Shown: positions 43,469 through 52,040 of the stretch, in pieces
Position numbering within the stretch: position 1 is the stretch's first letter
Layout: every line of letters begins with the position of its first letter
Assembly (NCBI GenBank): GCA_900473745.1
Contig: UCMW01000007.1
Location: 620,001 to 684,000 of the forward strand
Reading direction: 5' to 3'
From: Hyphomicrobiales bacterium
GTDB lineage: Bacteria > Pseudomonadota > Alphaproteobacteria > Rhizobiales > Rhizobiaceae
DNA length: 64,000 bases
The notes under the pieces: generated by a model
What the model was told of the DNA's origin: nothing
The model's database searches: none
Seen by the model: only the letters and a program-made list of their open reading frames with translations
Program-made: the position numbers and the translations under genes

Positions 43469-44445
43469 GCAGGGGCCTTTTTCAGGCGCGTACGCCCGGT
43501 CTGCGCGTTAAACACCAGCTTCTGGAGCAAGATGAACATGAAAAGCAGGAACCCGATGGCGATTTTAGTCCACCAGCTGGAGAGCGTCCCATCGAAGACG
43601 ATATAGGTCTGGACGAGGCCCTGCAGCATGACCCCGATCAGGGTTCCGAAGATGAAACCATAACCGCCCGTCAACAGGGTCCCGCCTATCACCACGGCTG
43701 CAATCGAGTCAAGTTCGATGCCGACCGCAGCAAGCGGGTAACCGGCCGAGGTGTAGAGCGAGTAGACGATGCCCGCGAGCCCGCCGAGGAAAGACGACAG
43801 GGCATAGATGCTGACAGTGACTTGCCCGGTTGGAACCCCCATCAGCGACGCCGAATTGGCGTTGCCACCGATCGCGTAGACATAGGAGCCGAACCGCGTC
43901 TTATGGGCGATGAATCCGAAGACGAGGAAAGTGCCGAGCATCAAGAGACCGATGAAACTCAGGCGTCCGCCACCGGGCAGCCGGTAGTAGAGGCTGGAGA
44001 TCGTACGGTAGAATTCGTGGTCGATCGGGATGGAATCCTGGCTGAGCACAGAGGCCAGGCCACGCGCAAGAAACATGCCGGCGAGCGTCACGATAAAGGG
44101 CGGCACCTGCAGGAAGTGGATGACCGCACCCATCGAGGCCCCGAACGAGGCGGCAAGCGCCAGCACGATCGCAAACACGGCCAGCGGATGGATCCCCACC
44201 CAGGAGATGAGGATAGCGGTGATCACACCCGTCAGGCCGATCACGGCACCGACGGAGAGATCGATGCCACCGGAAATGATGACGAAGGTCGCGCCGACAG
44301 CGGCAATGCCGAGAAAGGCATTGTCAGTCAGAAAATTGCCGAAGACCCGCGTCGACCACATGGCCGGAAACTGGAAAATGCAAACGGCATAGGCGATCAC
44401 GAAAATGAGGGTGGTCGCGGCGAGAGGGCGATAACGCGGATTCAT
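43465..44445 (-). CDS. yjfF: Furanose ABC transporter permease YjfF-like
   Basis: 326 residues from the ATG at 44445, overlapping the ytfT-type stop (ATGA). RbsC-type permease with about 8-10 membrane segments; motifs ISGGIDLSVGAVIGLTG and ELDSIAAVVIGGTLLTGGYGFIFGTLIG. The order binding protein, ATPase, permease, permease matches E. coli YtfQ-YtfR-YtfT-YjfF, which imports galactofuranose. Other furanoses or pentoses are possible in rhizobia. Confidence 0.85.
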   Translation of the reverse strand: MNPRYRPLAATTLIFVIAYAVCIFQFPAMWSTRVFGNFLTDNAFLGIAAVGATFVIISGGIDLSVGAVIGLTGVITAILISWVGIHPLAVFAIVLALAASFGASMGAVIHFLQVPPFIVTLAGMFLARGLASVLSQDSIPIDHEFYRTISSLYYRLPGGGRLSFIGLLMLGTFLVFGFIAHKTRFGSYVYAIGGNANSASLMGVPTGQVTVSIYALSSFLGGLAGIVYSLYTSAGYPLAAVGIELDSIAAVVIGGTLLTGGYGFIFGTLIGVMLQGLVQTYIVFDGTLSSWWTKIAIGFLLFMFILLQKLVFNAQTGRTRLKKAPA

Positions 44446-45485
44446 CGTGCCTGTCCCGAAGTTTGGCCTGAGGTCTTGGTGGGTGTCGTCGGGACTGCCT
44501 GGCGTGGTCCGAACTTGCGACCGAGAACCTGCGCGATCCGGGCCGATTGGAGCACCAGGATGATGATGATCATGCCAGCCTTGACGATCAGGTTGAATTC
44601 CGGCGGGAAGCCCGAGACCAGCACCCCGGTGTTCATTGCCTGGATGATGATGGCGCCGAGGACCGACATGGGGATCGAGAAGCGTCCGCCGAGCAGCGAC
44701 GTGCCGCCGATCACGACCGCCAGGATCGCATCAAGTTCCAGCCAGAGACCGGCATTGTTGGCGTCCGCCCCGCGAATGTCGGCAGCAGCAATGATGCCAG
44801 CCATCCCGGCGCAGAAGCCGCCGAAGGCATAGATGCAGAGAATGAGGACCTTGCTGCGTAGCCCGGTATAATTGGCTGCAGAAAGATTAATACCGATCGC
44901 CTCGATGAAAAGACCGATCGCCGTGCGACGCATGAAGAGATGCGCCACGAGCATCAGGACGATCGCGATGACGGCGGGCATCGGCAGGCCAAAAAGCGAT
45001 CCTGTACCGACAAAGATCAGCGCCGGATCGGAGAAGGTGACGATCGAGCCTTCGGTGATCAGCTGCGCCACGCCTCGCCCGGCCACCATCAGCACCAGCG
45101 TGGCGACAAACGGCTGGATGCCGAGATAGGCGACCAGGATGCCGTTCCACAGACCGCAGAGGATCCCGACCGCAAGGGCAGCGGTAAGCGTCACGATCAG
45201 TGGCTGACCGGCAACCGCGCAGGTCGCGGCAACCGCACCTGCTACTGCCATCACGGCGCCGACGGACAGGTCCACACCCTTTGTCGCAATGATCGCCGTC
45301 ATGCCGATCGCGAGAATCGCGACGGGTGCACCGCGATTGATCACGTCGATCAGACTGCCGAACAGCCGACCGTCCTGCCAGGTCACGTTGAAGAAGCCGG
45401 GAAAGACCAGCCAGTTGAAGAACAGCACGCCGGCAAGCGCCAGGAGCTGTGGGGAAATGATGCGGGACATGGAAAGCCTATTCAT
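44442..45485 (-). CDS. ytfT: Furanose ABC transporter permease YtfT-like
   Basis: 347 residues from the ATG at 45485, overlapping the ATPase stop (ATGA). RbsC-type permease (ATKGVDLSVGAVMAVAGAVA, ELDAILAVVIGGTSLLGGRFSIPMSVLGA). Pairs with the YjfF-like protein. Its C-terminus (after about 325) is a Thr/Gln-rich tail, TPTKTSGQTSGQAR. Confidence 0.87.
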   Translation of the reverse strand: MNRLSMSRIISPQLLALAGVLFFNWLVFPGFFNVTWQDGRLFGSLIDVINRGAPVAILAIGMTAIIATKGVDLSVGAVMAVAGAVAATCAVAGQPLIVTLTAALAVGILCGLWNGILVAYLGIQPFVATLVLMVAGRGVAQLITEGSIVTFSDPALIFVGTGSLFGLPMPAVIAIVLMLVAHLFMRRTAIGLFIEAIGINLSAANYTGLRSKVLILCIYAFGGFCAGMAGIIAAADIRGADANNAGLWLELDAILAVVIGGTSLLGGRFSIPMSVLGAIIIQAMNTGVLVSGFPPEFNLIVKAGMIIIILVLQSARIAQVLGRKFGPRQAVPTTPTKTSGQTSGQAR

Positions 45486-47005
45486 GCCTCGACCTCCGCC
45501 GGCAGCGCGGCGATGGTCTGGACGATGACGCCAGGAGTGATGTCGGCGCCATGCAGCTCGGCGACCATCTTCCGGTCGCGCATGACGACGACACGCGAGG
45601 AGTAACTGACGATTTCGTCGAGCTCGGAAGAGATGACGACCAGCGCCAAGCCATCTTCCCGCAGACGGCTGATCATCCGCACGATCTCGGCATGGGCGCC
45701 GACATCAATGCCGCGTGTCGGTTCGTCGAGAATGAGGAAACGCGGATCGGTGGCGAGCCACCGGGCAAGGATAACCTTCTGCTGATTGCCGCCGGAGAGC
45801 AACTTGACGGGAAGCTCGGCAGAAGCCGTGCGGATGTCGAGCGCTTCGATGAAATTTCCGGCAATCTCCAGCTGCTCGTCGCGGTTTAAGGCCTTGAACC
45901 AGCCGAGCCGCGCCTGCATGGCGATGACGATGTTCTCGCGAACCGACAGATCACCGAAAATGCCGTCGATCTTACGGTCCTCCGGGCAGAAGCCGAAGCC
46001 GAGCTCGACGGCTTCGCGCGGATTGCGCACCTGCCGTGTCGTGCCGTCGATCTTGATCGCGCCGCTGTCGGCATGGTCGATGCCGAACATCAACCGCGCC
46101 ATTTCCGTACGGCCGGAACCGAGGAGACCGGCGATACCGACGACTTCGCCGCGGTGGATCTTGAGATCGAAGGGCTGGACGCTGTTTGTGAGGCCAAAGC
46201 CCTCGAACTCCATCAGCGTCTCGCCCACTTCGCCCTCTTCGCCGAGAACATCGGGATGATGGAAGGCGAGATCCTTGCCGAGCATCATCCGCACCAGGCT
46301 GGTGCGGTCGAGCGAGGCAATCGCCTGCGTGCCGACAAGGCGTCCGTTGCGCAGGACCGTGACCCGGTCCGACAGCTCGAAGACCTGATCGAGGAAGTGT
46401 GTAATGAAGACGATGGCGAGACCGCGGTCACGCAGCTGCCGGACAATGCCGAACAGTTTCTCGACTTCGGACCGGTCAAGACTGGCCGTCGGCTCGTCAA
46501 GGATCAGCACCTTGCCGGAGAGCTCGACGGCACGGGCAATCGCAATGATCTGCTGGACAGCGACGGAAAAGGTTGAAAGCTCCGCCTTCACATCGATGTC
46601 GAGACCATAGGTCGTCAGGATTTCGCGCGATTCCCGCTCCATCCGGCGCTTGTCGACGAGACCGAAGCGGTTGGTCGGCTGACGGCCGATGAAGAGATTA
46701 TCGATGACGGTCATGTTGGGCAGGAGATTGACCTCCTGGTAGACCGTGCCGATGCCCAGTGCCTGCGCCTGCTGCGGCGTGGTGAAATTGACTGTTTCGC
46801 CATCGACGGAAATCGTCCCGCCATCCGGAATATAGGCGCCCGTCAGGATCTTGATCAGGGTGGATTTACCGGCACCATTCTCGCCGAGCAGCGCATGCAC
46901 CTCGCCGCGATGAAAGGCGATGTCGACGCCGTCGAGCGCCGTATGATTGCCGAATGTCTTGGTAATGCCCGCCGCCGCAAGCACGATCGATGAATGCTCG
47001 GTCAT
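45482..47005 (-). CDS. ytfR: Furanose ABC transporter ATP-binding protein YtfR-like
   Basis: 507 residues, with two nucleotide-binding domains as in RbsA/MglA/YtfR. The first has Walker A GENGAGKST near residue 40 and TFSVAVQQIIAIARA in place of a standard signature; the second has GLLGSGRTE and LSGGNQQKVILARWL. Domain one should be the degenerate-signature half, as is usual in this family. It follows the binding-protein gene by 105 bp, a gap holding a strong hairpin. Confidence 0.9.
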   Translation of the reverse strand: MTEHSSIVLAAAGITKTFGNHTALDGVDIAFHRGEVHALLGENGAGKSTLIKILTGAYIPDGGTISVDGETVNFTTPQQAQALGIGTVYQEVNLLPNMTVIDNLFIGRQPTNRFGLVDKRRMERESREILTTYGLDIDVKAELSTFSVAVQQIIAIARAVELSGKVLILDEPTASLDRSEVEKLFGIVRQLRDRGLAIVFITHFLDQVFELSDRVTVLRNGRLVGTQAIASLDRTSLVRMMLGKDLAFHHPDVLGEEGEVGETLMEFEGFGLTNSVQPFDLKIHRGEVVGIAGLLGSGRTEMARLMFGIDHADSGAIKIDGTTRQVRNPREAVELGFGFCPEDRKIDGIFGDLSVRENIVIAMQARLGWFKALNRDEQLEIAGNFIEALDIRTASAELPVKLLSGGNQQKVILARWLATDPRFLILDEPTRGIDVGAHAEIVRMISRLREDGLALVVISSELDEIVSYSSRVVVMRDRKMVAELHGADITPGVIVQTIAALPAEVEA

Positions 47006-47061
47006 ATGCCTCTTCCCCCTCTCCCACGAAGCTAGCCCCGATTTGTCTCGGGAGAAAGCGA

Positions 47062-47096
47062 CAGAGACCCCGCCACCAGGGAGGGCGGGGTCTCTG
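47062..47096 (-). other. Intra-operon hairpin between ytfQ and ytfR
   Basis: CAGAGACCCCGCC (47062-47074) pairs perfectly with GGCGGGGTCTCTG (47084-47096), a 13-bp stem with a 9-base loop. No T-tract follows on the minus strand. It probably protects the binding-protein mRNA and lowers read-through into ytfR. Confidence 0.7.
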
Positions 47097-47110
47097 CCGG
47101 GAGGGTTACC

Positions 47111-48073
47111 TTAGTAACCGAGGCCCTTGCGGTTGTCATACTCGCCCTGCGGGTTGTCCGCAGGCGTGTAGAGCTTGGATTCCGTGATGATGAACTTCTC
47201 CGGCTGCTTGCCGTCCTTCAGGAATGCGTCGAGCGCATCGAAGGCCGGACCTGCCATGTTCGGGGTCAGTTCCACGGTCGCATTGGCTTCGCCGGCAACC
47301 ATGGCGGCGAAGATATCCGGAACAGCGTCGATCGAGACGACGAGAATGTCGGTGCCCGGCTTCAGGCCGGCATCCTTGATCGCCTGGATTGCGCCGACGG
47401 CCATGTCGTCATTGTGGGCGTACATCGCGCAGATGTCCTTGCCGCCGTTTTCAGCCTTCAAGAAGCCTTCCATGACTTCCTTACCCTTTGCGCGGGTGAA
47501 GTCGCCGGTCTGGCTGCGGGCAATGGTGATGTTCGCCTTGCCGGCAATGGCTTCTTCAAAGCCCTTCTTGCGGTTGATCGCAGGCGTCGAACCGACGGTG
47601 CCCTGCAGTTCAACGACCTTGCACGGCTTGTCGCCGACAGTGGTGGCCAACCATTCGCCGGCAACGCGGCCTTCCTTCACCTGGTCGGACGCGACCGAGG
47701 TCAGGTAGAGATCCTGCGGTGCGTCAACGCCGCGGTCGAGCAGGATGACCGGAATTTCGGCTTCCTTGGCTTCCGTCAGAACGTCTTCCCAGCCGGTTGC
47801 CACGACGGGAGCAACGAGAATGGCGTCAACGCCCTGGGCGATGAAGCCGCGGATGGCCTTGATCTGGTTTTCCTGCTTCTGCTGTGCATCGGCGAACTTC
47901 AGTTCGATGCCGCGCTTCTCAGCTTCCAGCTTGGTGACGGATGTTTCGGCAGCGCGCCAGCCCGATTCGGAACCGATCTGCGAGAAGCCGACGGTCAGGT
48001 CTGCAGCAAGAGCCGAAGAGCAGCCGAGTGCAATCACGCTTGCGCTGAGCGCAAGCTTGCGAAGAAATGTCAT
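47111..48073 (-). CDS. ytfQ: Furanose-binding periplasmic protein YtfQ-like
   Basis: 320 residues from the ATG at 48073; a signal peptide covers residues 1-23 (ending SSALAA). Periplasmic-binding protein of the ribose/galactofuranose type: TVGFSQIGSESGWRAAET, GFIAQGVDAILVAPVV, VILLDRGVDAP, YAHNDDMAVGAIQAIKDAG. The sequence GSESGWRAAET is especially like YtfQ. First gene of the operon; the 360-bp region upstream to parA holds a palindromic candidate operator at 48163-48187. Confidence 0.9.
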   Translation of the reverse strand: MTFLRKLALSASVIALGCSSALAADLTVGFSQIGSESGWRAAETSVTKLEAEKRGIELKFADAQQKQENQIKAIRGFIAQGVDAILVAPVVATGWEDVLTEAKEAEIPVILLDRGVDAPQDLYLTSVASDQVKEGRVAGEWLATTVGDKPCKVVELQGTVGSTPAINRKKGFEEAIAGKANITIARSQTGDFTRAKGKEVMEGFLKAENGGKDICAMYAHNDDMAVGAIQAIKDAGLKPGTDILVVSIDAVPDIFAAMVAGEANATVELTPNMAGPAFDALDAFLKDGKQPEKFIITESKLYTPADNPQGEYDNRKGLGY

Positions 48074-48162
48074 GATGTCCTCCCTTGAAAAGACACCGCC
48101 TCCACGGTGTCTGCCATTATGCATAGGCAACGTCTAGGCGGCTGTAAAGAGCAAAAGTACTA

Positions 48163-48187
48163 TTATATGTTGTGCACTGCAGCATAA
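48163..48187. promoter_or_regulatory. Imperfect palindrome upstream of ytfQ
   Basis: TTAT-ATGTTG-TGCACTG-CAGCAT-AA: the ATGTTG and CAGCAT arms match at 5 of 6 positions around a 7-base centre containing GTGCAC. It lies 90 bp upstream of ytfQ and could bind the GntR/FCD protein encoded at the end of the operon. The rest of 48074-48433 shows no gene. Confidence 0.35.
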
Positions 48188-48433
48188 ACTTGCCGCGCGC
48201 CTTGCACGCCAGACACTCTACTTGAGGATGTCGAAAGTTAACAGCCGTCCACTGCAGTGCCACCTCGGAGTGCGCAGAAGGCCAAAGAAAGCCGGAAGTT
48301 TAGCCAAAGCGCATAACCTCCCCAAAAGTCGCAATATCTTGTTAACCACGTTTCTTTATAATTTTGACTGCACGATGCCTGTGCCTTTTGCATGAGCGAT
48401 TCCGGCTCCCGAGACCCGAACCAGGAATACCCC

Positions 48434-49159
48434 ATGGCAGTGATCACTTTCGCAAACACGAAAGGCGGCGCAGGCAAGACGACCGCAGCCCTTCTGCTCG
48501 CCACCGAACTTCTCCATCGCAATCATCGTGTCTGCGTCCTGGATGCCGATCCGCAACGGTGGTTTTCGCGCTGGCAGGAAGGCGCGCCACTCATTCCACG
48601 CCTGTCTGTCGAGACCTATGTCTCCACCTCGACCATCCAGAAGATCGTCCACGAACGTCGGCAGGAATGGGATTTCGTTATCATCGACCTTCCCGGCATC
48701 CAGTCCCCCCTTCTGGCCTCGGCCGTCGGGCTTTCCGACCATGTCATCGTTCCGATCCAAGGTAGCAGCATGGACGCGCGGGGCGGCGCACAGGTGCTCG
48801 ACCTGCTGCGATATCTCGACCGCAAGGCCGGTATCTATATTCCTCATTCTGTCGTCTTGTCCCGGGTTAACCCCGCGATCACCACCCGTTCCATGTCGGC
48901 CGTGAAGAAGCTGCTCGCAGCGCAGCAGATCAACGTACTTGACACGCCGATCGCCGAAAGGGCGGCCTTCCGCGAGATGTTCGACCTCAATCGCCCCTTG
49001 CGCAAACTCGAAGGCACCGCAACCGGCAGCGGCGAAAAGGCGATCCGCAATGCCGAGGCCTTCGCTGACGAGGTTCTCGCCTTGGTCGGTCCGAGCAAGA
49101 CGTTGGACCGATCCCTGATGAGCCACCGAAACATGGCCCGTTACGAAACGGCGGCCTGA
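48434..49159 (+). CDS. Orphan ParA-family ATPase
   Basis: 241 residues from the ATG at 48434, which has AGGAA upstream and starts MAVITFANTKGGAGKTTAAL, the normal ParA start; an ATG at 48392 adds 14 unmatched residues. Deviant Walker A KGGAGKTT at residues 10-17, VLDADPQ (Walker A'), and FVIIDLPG (Walker B). No parB or plasmid replication gene is adjacent, so a chromosomal, position-determining or conjugation-related role (VirC1-like) is possible; it is not clearly a plasmid partition protein. Confidence 0.82.
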   Translation: MAVITFANTKGGAGKTTAALLLATELLHRNHRVCVLDADPQRWFSRWQEGAPLIPRLSVETYVSTSTIQKIVHERRQEWDFVIIDLPGIQSPLLASAVGLSDHVIVPIQGSSMDARGGAQVLDLLRYLDRKAGIYIPHSVVLSRVNPAITTRSMSAVKKLLAAQQINVLDTPIAERAAFREMFDLNRPLRKLEGTATGSGEKAIRNAEAFADEVLALVGPSKTLDRSLMSHRNMARYETAA

Positions 49160-49556
49160 TCGCCGGAAATACAACCGAAAGATCGACGCAACATGCACCG
49201 GCTATCCGAGAGGGGGCCGGTGCGTTTGCGTCTGGGAGCCGAAATCAACAGAGATGGTGGTACTACGATGTCGCCGCTCGCCGATCCCCTGTCACGACAT
49301 AGAGGATACTCGGCCGATGGAGCCATGCATCGTCGCTGAAACGGTGGGGTCTTGACGAACACTGCCGCCGGTTCCTCGCTCGCTTCGGTCGGAGGCGTGC
49401 ATGCGACGGAGAACTTGATCAGCCCCCTACGTCGCGCGGCCATGTCGCAACCAAACTCGACGAGCACACGGTGTATATTCGCGCTTGAAAGAGACCCTCT
49501 GTCGGGCGCCAAGGGCGCCCGATTGAAAACGGGGCGCAACCTGCGCCCGCATCAAA
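49160..49556. other. 397-bp region without a supported gene
   Basis: Open frames on both strands here lack ribosome-binding sites and recognisable domains, so none is called. The region holds a perfect 8-bp stem GCACCGGC/GCCGGTGC (49195-49223) 35 bp after parA, and a TCGGGCGCC/GGCGCCCGA stem (49502-49522). Both may be transcription end structures, but neither has a strong T-tract on the plus strand. Confidence 0.5.
49526..49548 (-). terminator. Likely terminator of cheW
   Basis: GGGCGC/GCGCCC stem (49532-49548) with a 5-base loop, followed on the minus strand by CGTTTTC. It starts 9 bp after the cheW stop. Confidence 0.5.
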
Positions 49557-50024
49557 TCAGGCTGCCATGCCCCAGGAAGACGGGTCGTCCTCGCCGAACA
49601 TGCGCTCGAGGCTGAGGAAGCAGATCATGCTCTTGTCATGAGCAATGATGCCGTCCGAGAAGGCTGCACTCGGGCCGGTCGCCGCGGGAAGCGGCTGGAG
49701 AGTGTTGCCCGCAACAGTCAGAATGTCCGACACGCCATCGACCAGCAAGCCGACCGTCATGCCGTTGACTTCGGTCACCACCACGGCGCTGCGCTCCGTC
49801 GCCTGCGCTGCCGGCATGCCCAGCTTGACGGCGAGATCGACGATCGGGATGACCGTGCCGCGCAGGTTCATCACGCCGAGAACTTCATACGGAGAATGGG
49901 GGATCGGCGTTACCGGTGCCCAGCCACGGATTTCGCGGATGGACGTCGTCTTGACGCAGAATTCCTGCTGATGCAGGCGAAAGGCGATGATTTCCAGGGC
50001 ATCCGCAGCATTTGACATGTTCAT
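49557..50024 (-). CDS. cheW: CheW-like chemotaxis coupling protein
   Basis: 155 residues from the ATG at 50024 with GAGGAGAAA upstream; the longer open frame to 50114 is rejected. CheW-domain motifs: IIAFRLHQQEFCVKTTSIREI, the conserved VLGVMNLRGTVIPIVDL, and VGLLVDGVSDIL. Couples chemoreceptors to CheA. It stands alone, as extra CheW genes often do in rhizobia, so the receptor partner must be elsewhere. Confidence 0.9.
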   Translation of the reverse strand: MNMSNAADALEIIAFRLHQQEFCVKTTSIREIRGWAPVTPIPHSPYEVLGVMNLRGTVIPIVDLAVKLGMPAAQATERSAVVVTEVNGMTVGLLVDGVSDILTVAGNTLQPLPAATGPSAAFSDGIIAHDKSMICFLSLERMFGEDDPSSWGMAA

Positions 50025-50183
50025 CTGCAATTTCTCCTCGCAAGCCCGACCGGCTGGCACCTTGTCAGGATGTTGATCGCCCGGTCCGACCGGCGTGCAA
50101 TCCTGATTCTGCAACTCGGAATCAATTTAGCCCACCAGCAATTAAAGAATTTCTAAATCAACGCTTAGATTCTGCCATAAGCG

Positions 50184-51089
50184 TCAGCCAGACGACGATT
50201 CACGCGCAACCATCTGATAATGCGCCATCTGTCCGGCGCTCCACCAGAAGAACTCGGTGAGCAATCCCTCATCGACATTCTCGATCCGGCCGCTGCGAAT
50301 GCTGAACAGACCACATTTCACGGATGGCGCCAGAACATTGCCCACGTGCTGGCGTGAGACCTGGAACCGCTGCGAAAGACCGTCATAGCTGAGCGGCAGG
50401 TCCCAGCTTTCCCCTCCCGATTTGGCGAGATGAGCGCCGATCACGGCGCACAGGATCAGATATCCACTATCTCGGCCGGAGAAATCGACGACCGTCGGAA
50501 AGGGCGCAAACAGCACGTCCTTTGTGATGATGGCGTCCATCGAGCGCGCGAAGAGGTCGCCCCATCGGAATGGATCAACAGTCAGCCAGTCATGCAACGA
50601 ATGCTCTTCGAGCAGAGCGGACGATGCAAGGAATGCAAGGGGCGAGCGATCGATTTTCAGGATCAGCGGCGCAGTCGGGCGAAGGCGCACCTCGCGTCGG
50701 TCGCTCGGGTTAGGTTCGGCGATCACGAAGCCGCCTGCCCTCAGCCCCGCGATCAGATCGCTGACCTGCCGAGCACTGCCGGGCACGACGCTCTGCAACA
50801 AAGTCATCGTCGGTGCCGGACCGATCCCGCGGTCGAAGCGGCCTGCGAGGGCGATCAGCATGTAGCATGTGATGTAGCGCGTTTTTTGGGCGAAGATCTT
50901 GTTTGCCGGCCAGCGAAAGCCATTGGGTTCGGTCATCCTGCGGCAATAGGCGAGCACGGCGCTCCCGAAGCCCGCACGTCCCAAAAGCAACGTTGCGGCC
51001 TGCCAGACCGGTTCCTCGAGATATTCCTCGACACCGGCGTAAACGACGCGTGGACTGCCGCCATAGTGTTCTGTGCGCAATTGATCCAT
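50184..51089 (-). CDS. Unrecognised protein, two possible winged-helix regions
   Basis: 301 residues from the ATG at 51089. No family recognised. Residues about 90-150 resemble a MarR-type winged helix (SARQVSDLIAGLRAGG followed by SDRREVRLRP, like the DRR wing), and residues about 235-275 resemble a Crp/GntR-like helix (LPLSYDGLSQRFQVSRQHVGNVL then CGLFSIRSGRI). A DNA-binding regulator with two DNA-contacting regions in one chain is therefore likely. It has no signal peptide or membrane segment. Neighbours are cheW and the sulfurtransferase remnant; no target is evident. Confidence 0.6.
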   Translation of the reverse strand: MDQLRTEHYGGSPRVVYAGVEEYLEEPVWQAATLLLGRAGFGSAVLAYCRRMTEPNGFRWPANKIFAQKTRYITCYMLIALAGRFDRGIGPAPTMTLLQSVVPGSARQVSDLIAGLRAGGFVIAEPNPSDRREVRLRPTAPLILKIDRSPLAFLASSALLEEHSLHDWLTVDPFRWGDLFARSMDAIITKDVLFAPFPTVVDFSGRDSGYLILCAVIGAHLAKSGGESWDLPLSYDGLSQRFQVSRQHVGNVLAPSVKCGLFSIRSGRIENVDEGLLTEFFWWSAGQMAHYQMVARESSSG

Positions 51090-51198
51090 AGCAACCGCCC
51101 CTCAAGAGACGGGCATAGGAGGACAAATCACCGGTTGCGTCGATCCCTAATTCTTGTGATTTGCCTCACCGAGCACGGCTGCAGGCGATCAGGGCATA

Positions 51199-51528
51199 TC
51201 AGGCCCGCTTGGCCAAGCCTTAGGCAGCGACACAGCATGCCGGAGGCGCAATATGCGAGAATCGGGCCGGCTTGCCTGGACAGCAGGTCCTTGAGCTGTC
51301 GCGCCTGATCGAAGGAGACCGATCCGGGGACGACAGGCAGATATTACGCTTCCAGTCCGACACCTCGCGCTGCCTCCTCCACTTCCTCGAACGACGGCTG
51401 CAAAAAGCCTTCCTTGTCCGGACGCATGCAGATCAAAGTCTTGAATCCGAGATCCGCGATTTCGCGCAGTTGCGAAGGCTTGACCTGTCGGTGACATGAA
51501 AACTGGGATCAATGCTGCGAATGCTCAT
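51199..51528 (-). pseudogene. Decayed DUF442 (TIGR01244-type) sulfurtransferase gene
   Basis: From the ATG at 51528 the frame begins MSIRSIDPSFHVT, then a one-base deletion near 51488 moves the homologous sequence to another frame (VKPSQLREIADLGFKTLICM, then RPDKEGFLQPSFEEVEEAA). A TAA stop at 51344-51346 interrupts it before YLPVVPGSVSFDQARQLKD and GPILAYCASG; the segment after the catalytic-loop cysteine appears shifted again. The recognisable family is the DUF442 domain found alone or in the Blh protein of bigR operons. It is divergent from the BigR/SqrR-like gene, so this copy has been lost. Confidence 0.72.
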
Positions 51529-51641
51529 GGAGGGCTCCCTCAACGCAAAATGTCGACGCGAGGATGATCGGCGCCAAACACATAGTATTTATATTATATT
51601 TGTAGTGCATGCGCGGCATGTCAACACTTGCCAGCATTCGT

Positions 51642-51664
51642 TTATGATATACATTCGTATCTAT
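51642..51664. promoter_or_regulatory. Candidate BigR/SqrR site at the arsR start
   Basis: AT-rich ATACATTCGTATCTAT (51649-51664) reaches into the arsR-type start codon at 51663. Its reverse complement contains TAGATA and TGTAT, which also occur together at 52041-52066 upstream of the DUF2892 gene. Sharing by both promoters suggests one sensor site at each. Confidence 0.45.
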
Positions 51665-51980
51665 GAAGATTGATCCTGAGCGGATGAAGGCTGGCGCCGA
51701 TATGGCCAGCGAACTCCTGAAGTCGCTATCGAACCGATATCGTCTGCTGATCCTCTGCCGCCTCGCCGATGGCGAACATTCCGTCGGACAATTGGCAGAA
51801 TTCCTCGGCATTCGCGACAGCACCGTCTCCCAACACCTGGCACTTCTGCGTCGGGAAAAAATCATCGCCGGCAGGCGCGACGGACAGACGATCTGGTACC
51901 GGATCGAGAGCGAGCCAGCCCGCGCGGTGATCGGCACCCTCTATAACAGTTTCTGCAAGACGTCCGACTGCATCGCCTGA
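51663..51980 (+). CDS. ArsR-family persulfide-type sensor (BigR/SqrR-like)
   Basis: 105 residues. ArsR winged helix (VGQLAEFLGIRDSTVSQHLALLRREKII). Cys32 (LLILCRL) and Cys98 (NSFCKT) are 66 residues apart, the same interval as Cys42/Cys108 of BigR and Cys41/Cys107 of SqrR, which form a tetrasulfide with sulfane sulfur and then release DNA. The ATG at 51663 has no clear ribosome-binding site; an in-frame ATG at 51684 is preceded by GAGCGG. Neighbouring DUF2892 and DUF442 genes support a sulfide-response role. Confidence 0.82.
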   Translation: MKIDPERMKAGADMASELLKSLSNRYRLLILCRLADGEHSVGQLAEFLGIRDSTVSQHLALLRREKIIAGRRDGQTIWYRIESEPARAVIGTLYNSFCKTSDCIA

Positions 51981-52040
51981 CTGCAGCGACTTGAGCCGCA
52001 CCGCATAACGTACGCGGCAGCTTGACTTCGCTTCGCCTAA

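Noticed and set aside
49195..49223. Stem-loop after parA as a rho-independent terminator
   Set aside because: The stem is perfect but the loop is 13 bases and only GTTTGCGT follows, so termination is not well supported.
49141..49539. 132-codon minus-strand frame in the parA-cheW gap
   Set aside because: It overlaps the parA end, lacks a ribosome-binding site and shows no domain; a competing frame on the other strand is equally weak.
51272..51499. 75-codon plus-strand frame between the unknown gene and the arsR-type gene
   Set aside because: The minus strand here holds the recognisable remains of a DUF442 gene, so the plus-strand frame is its shadow.
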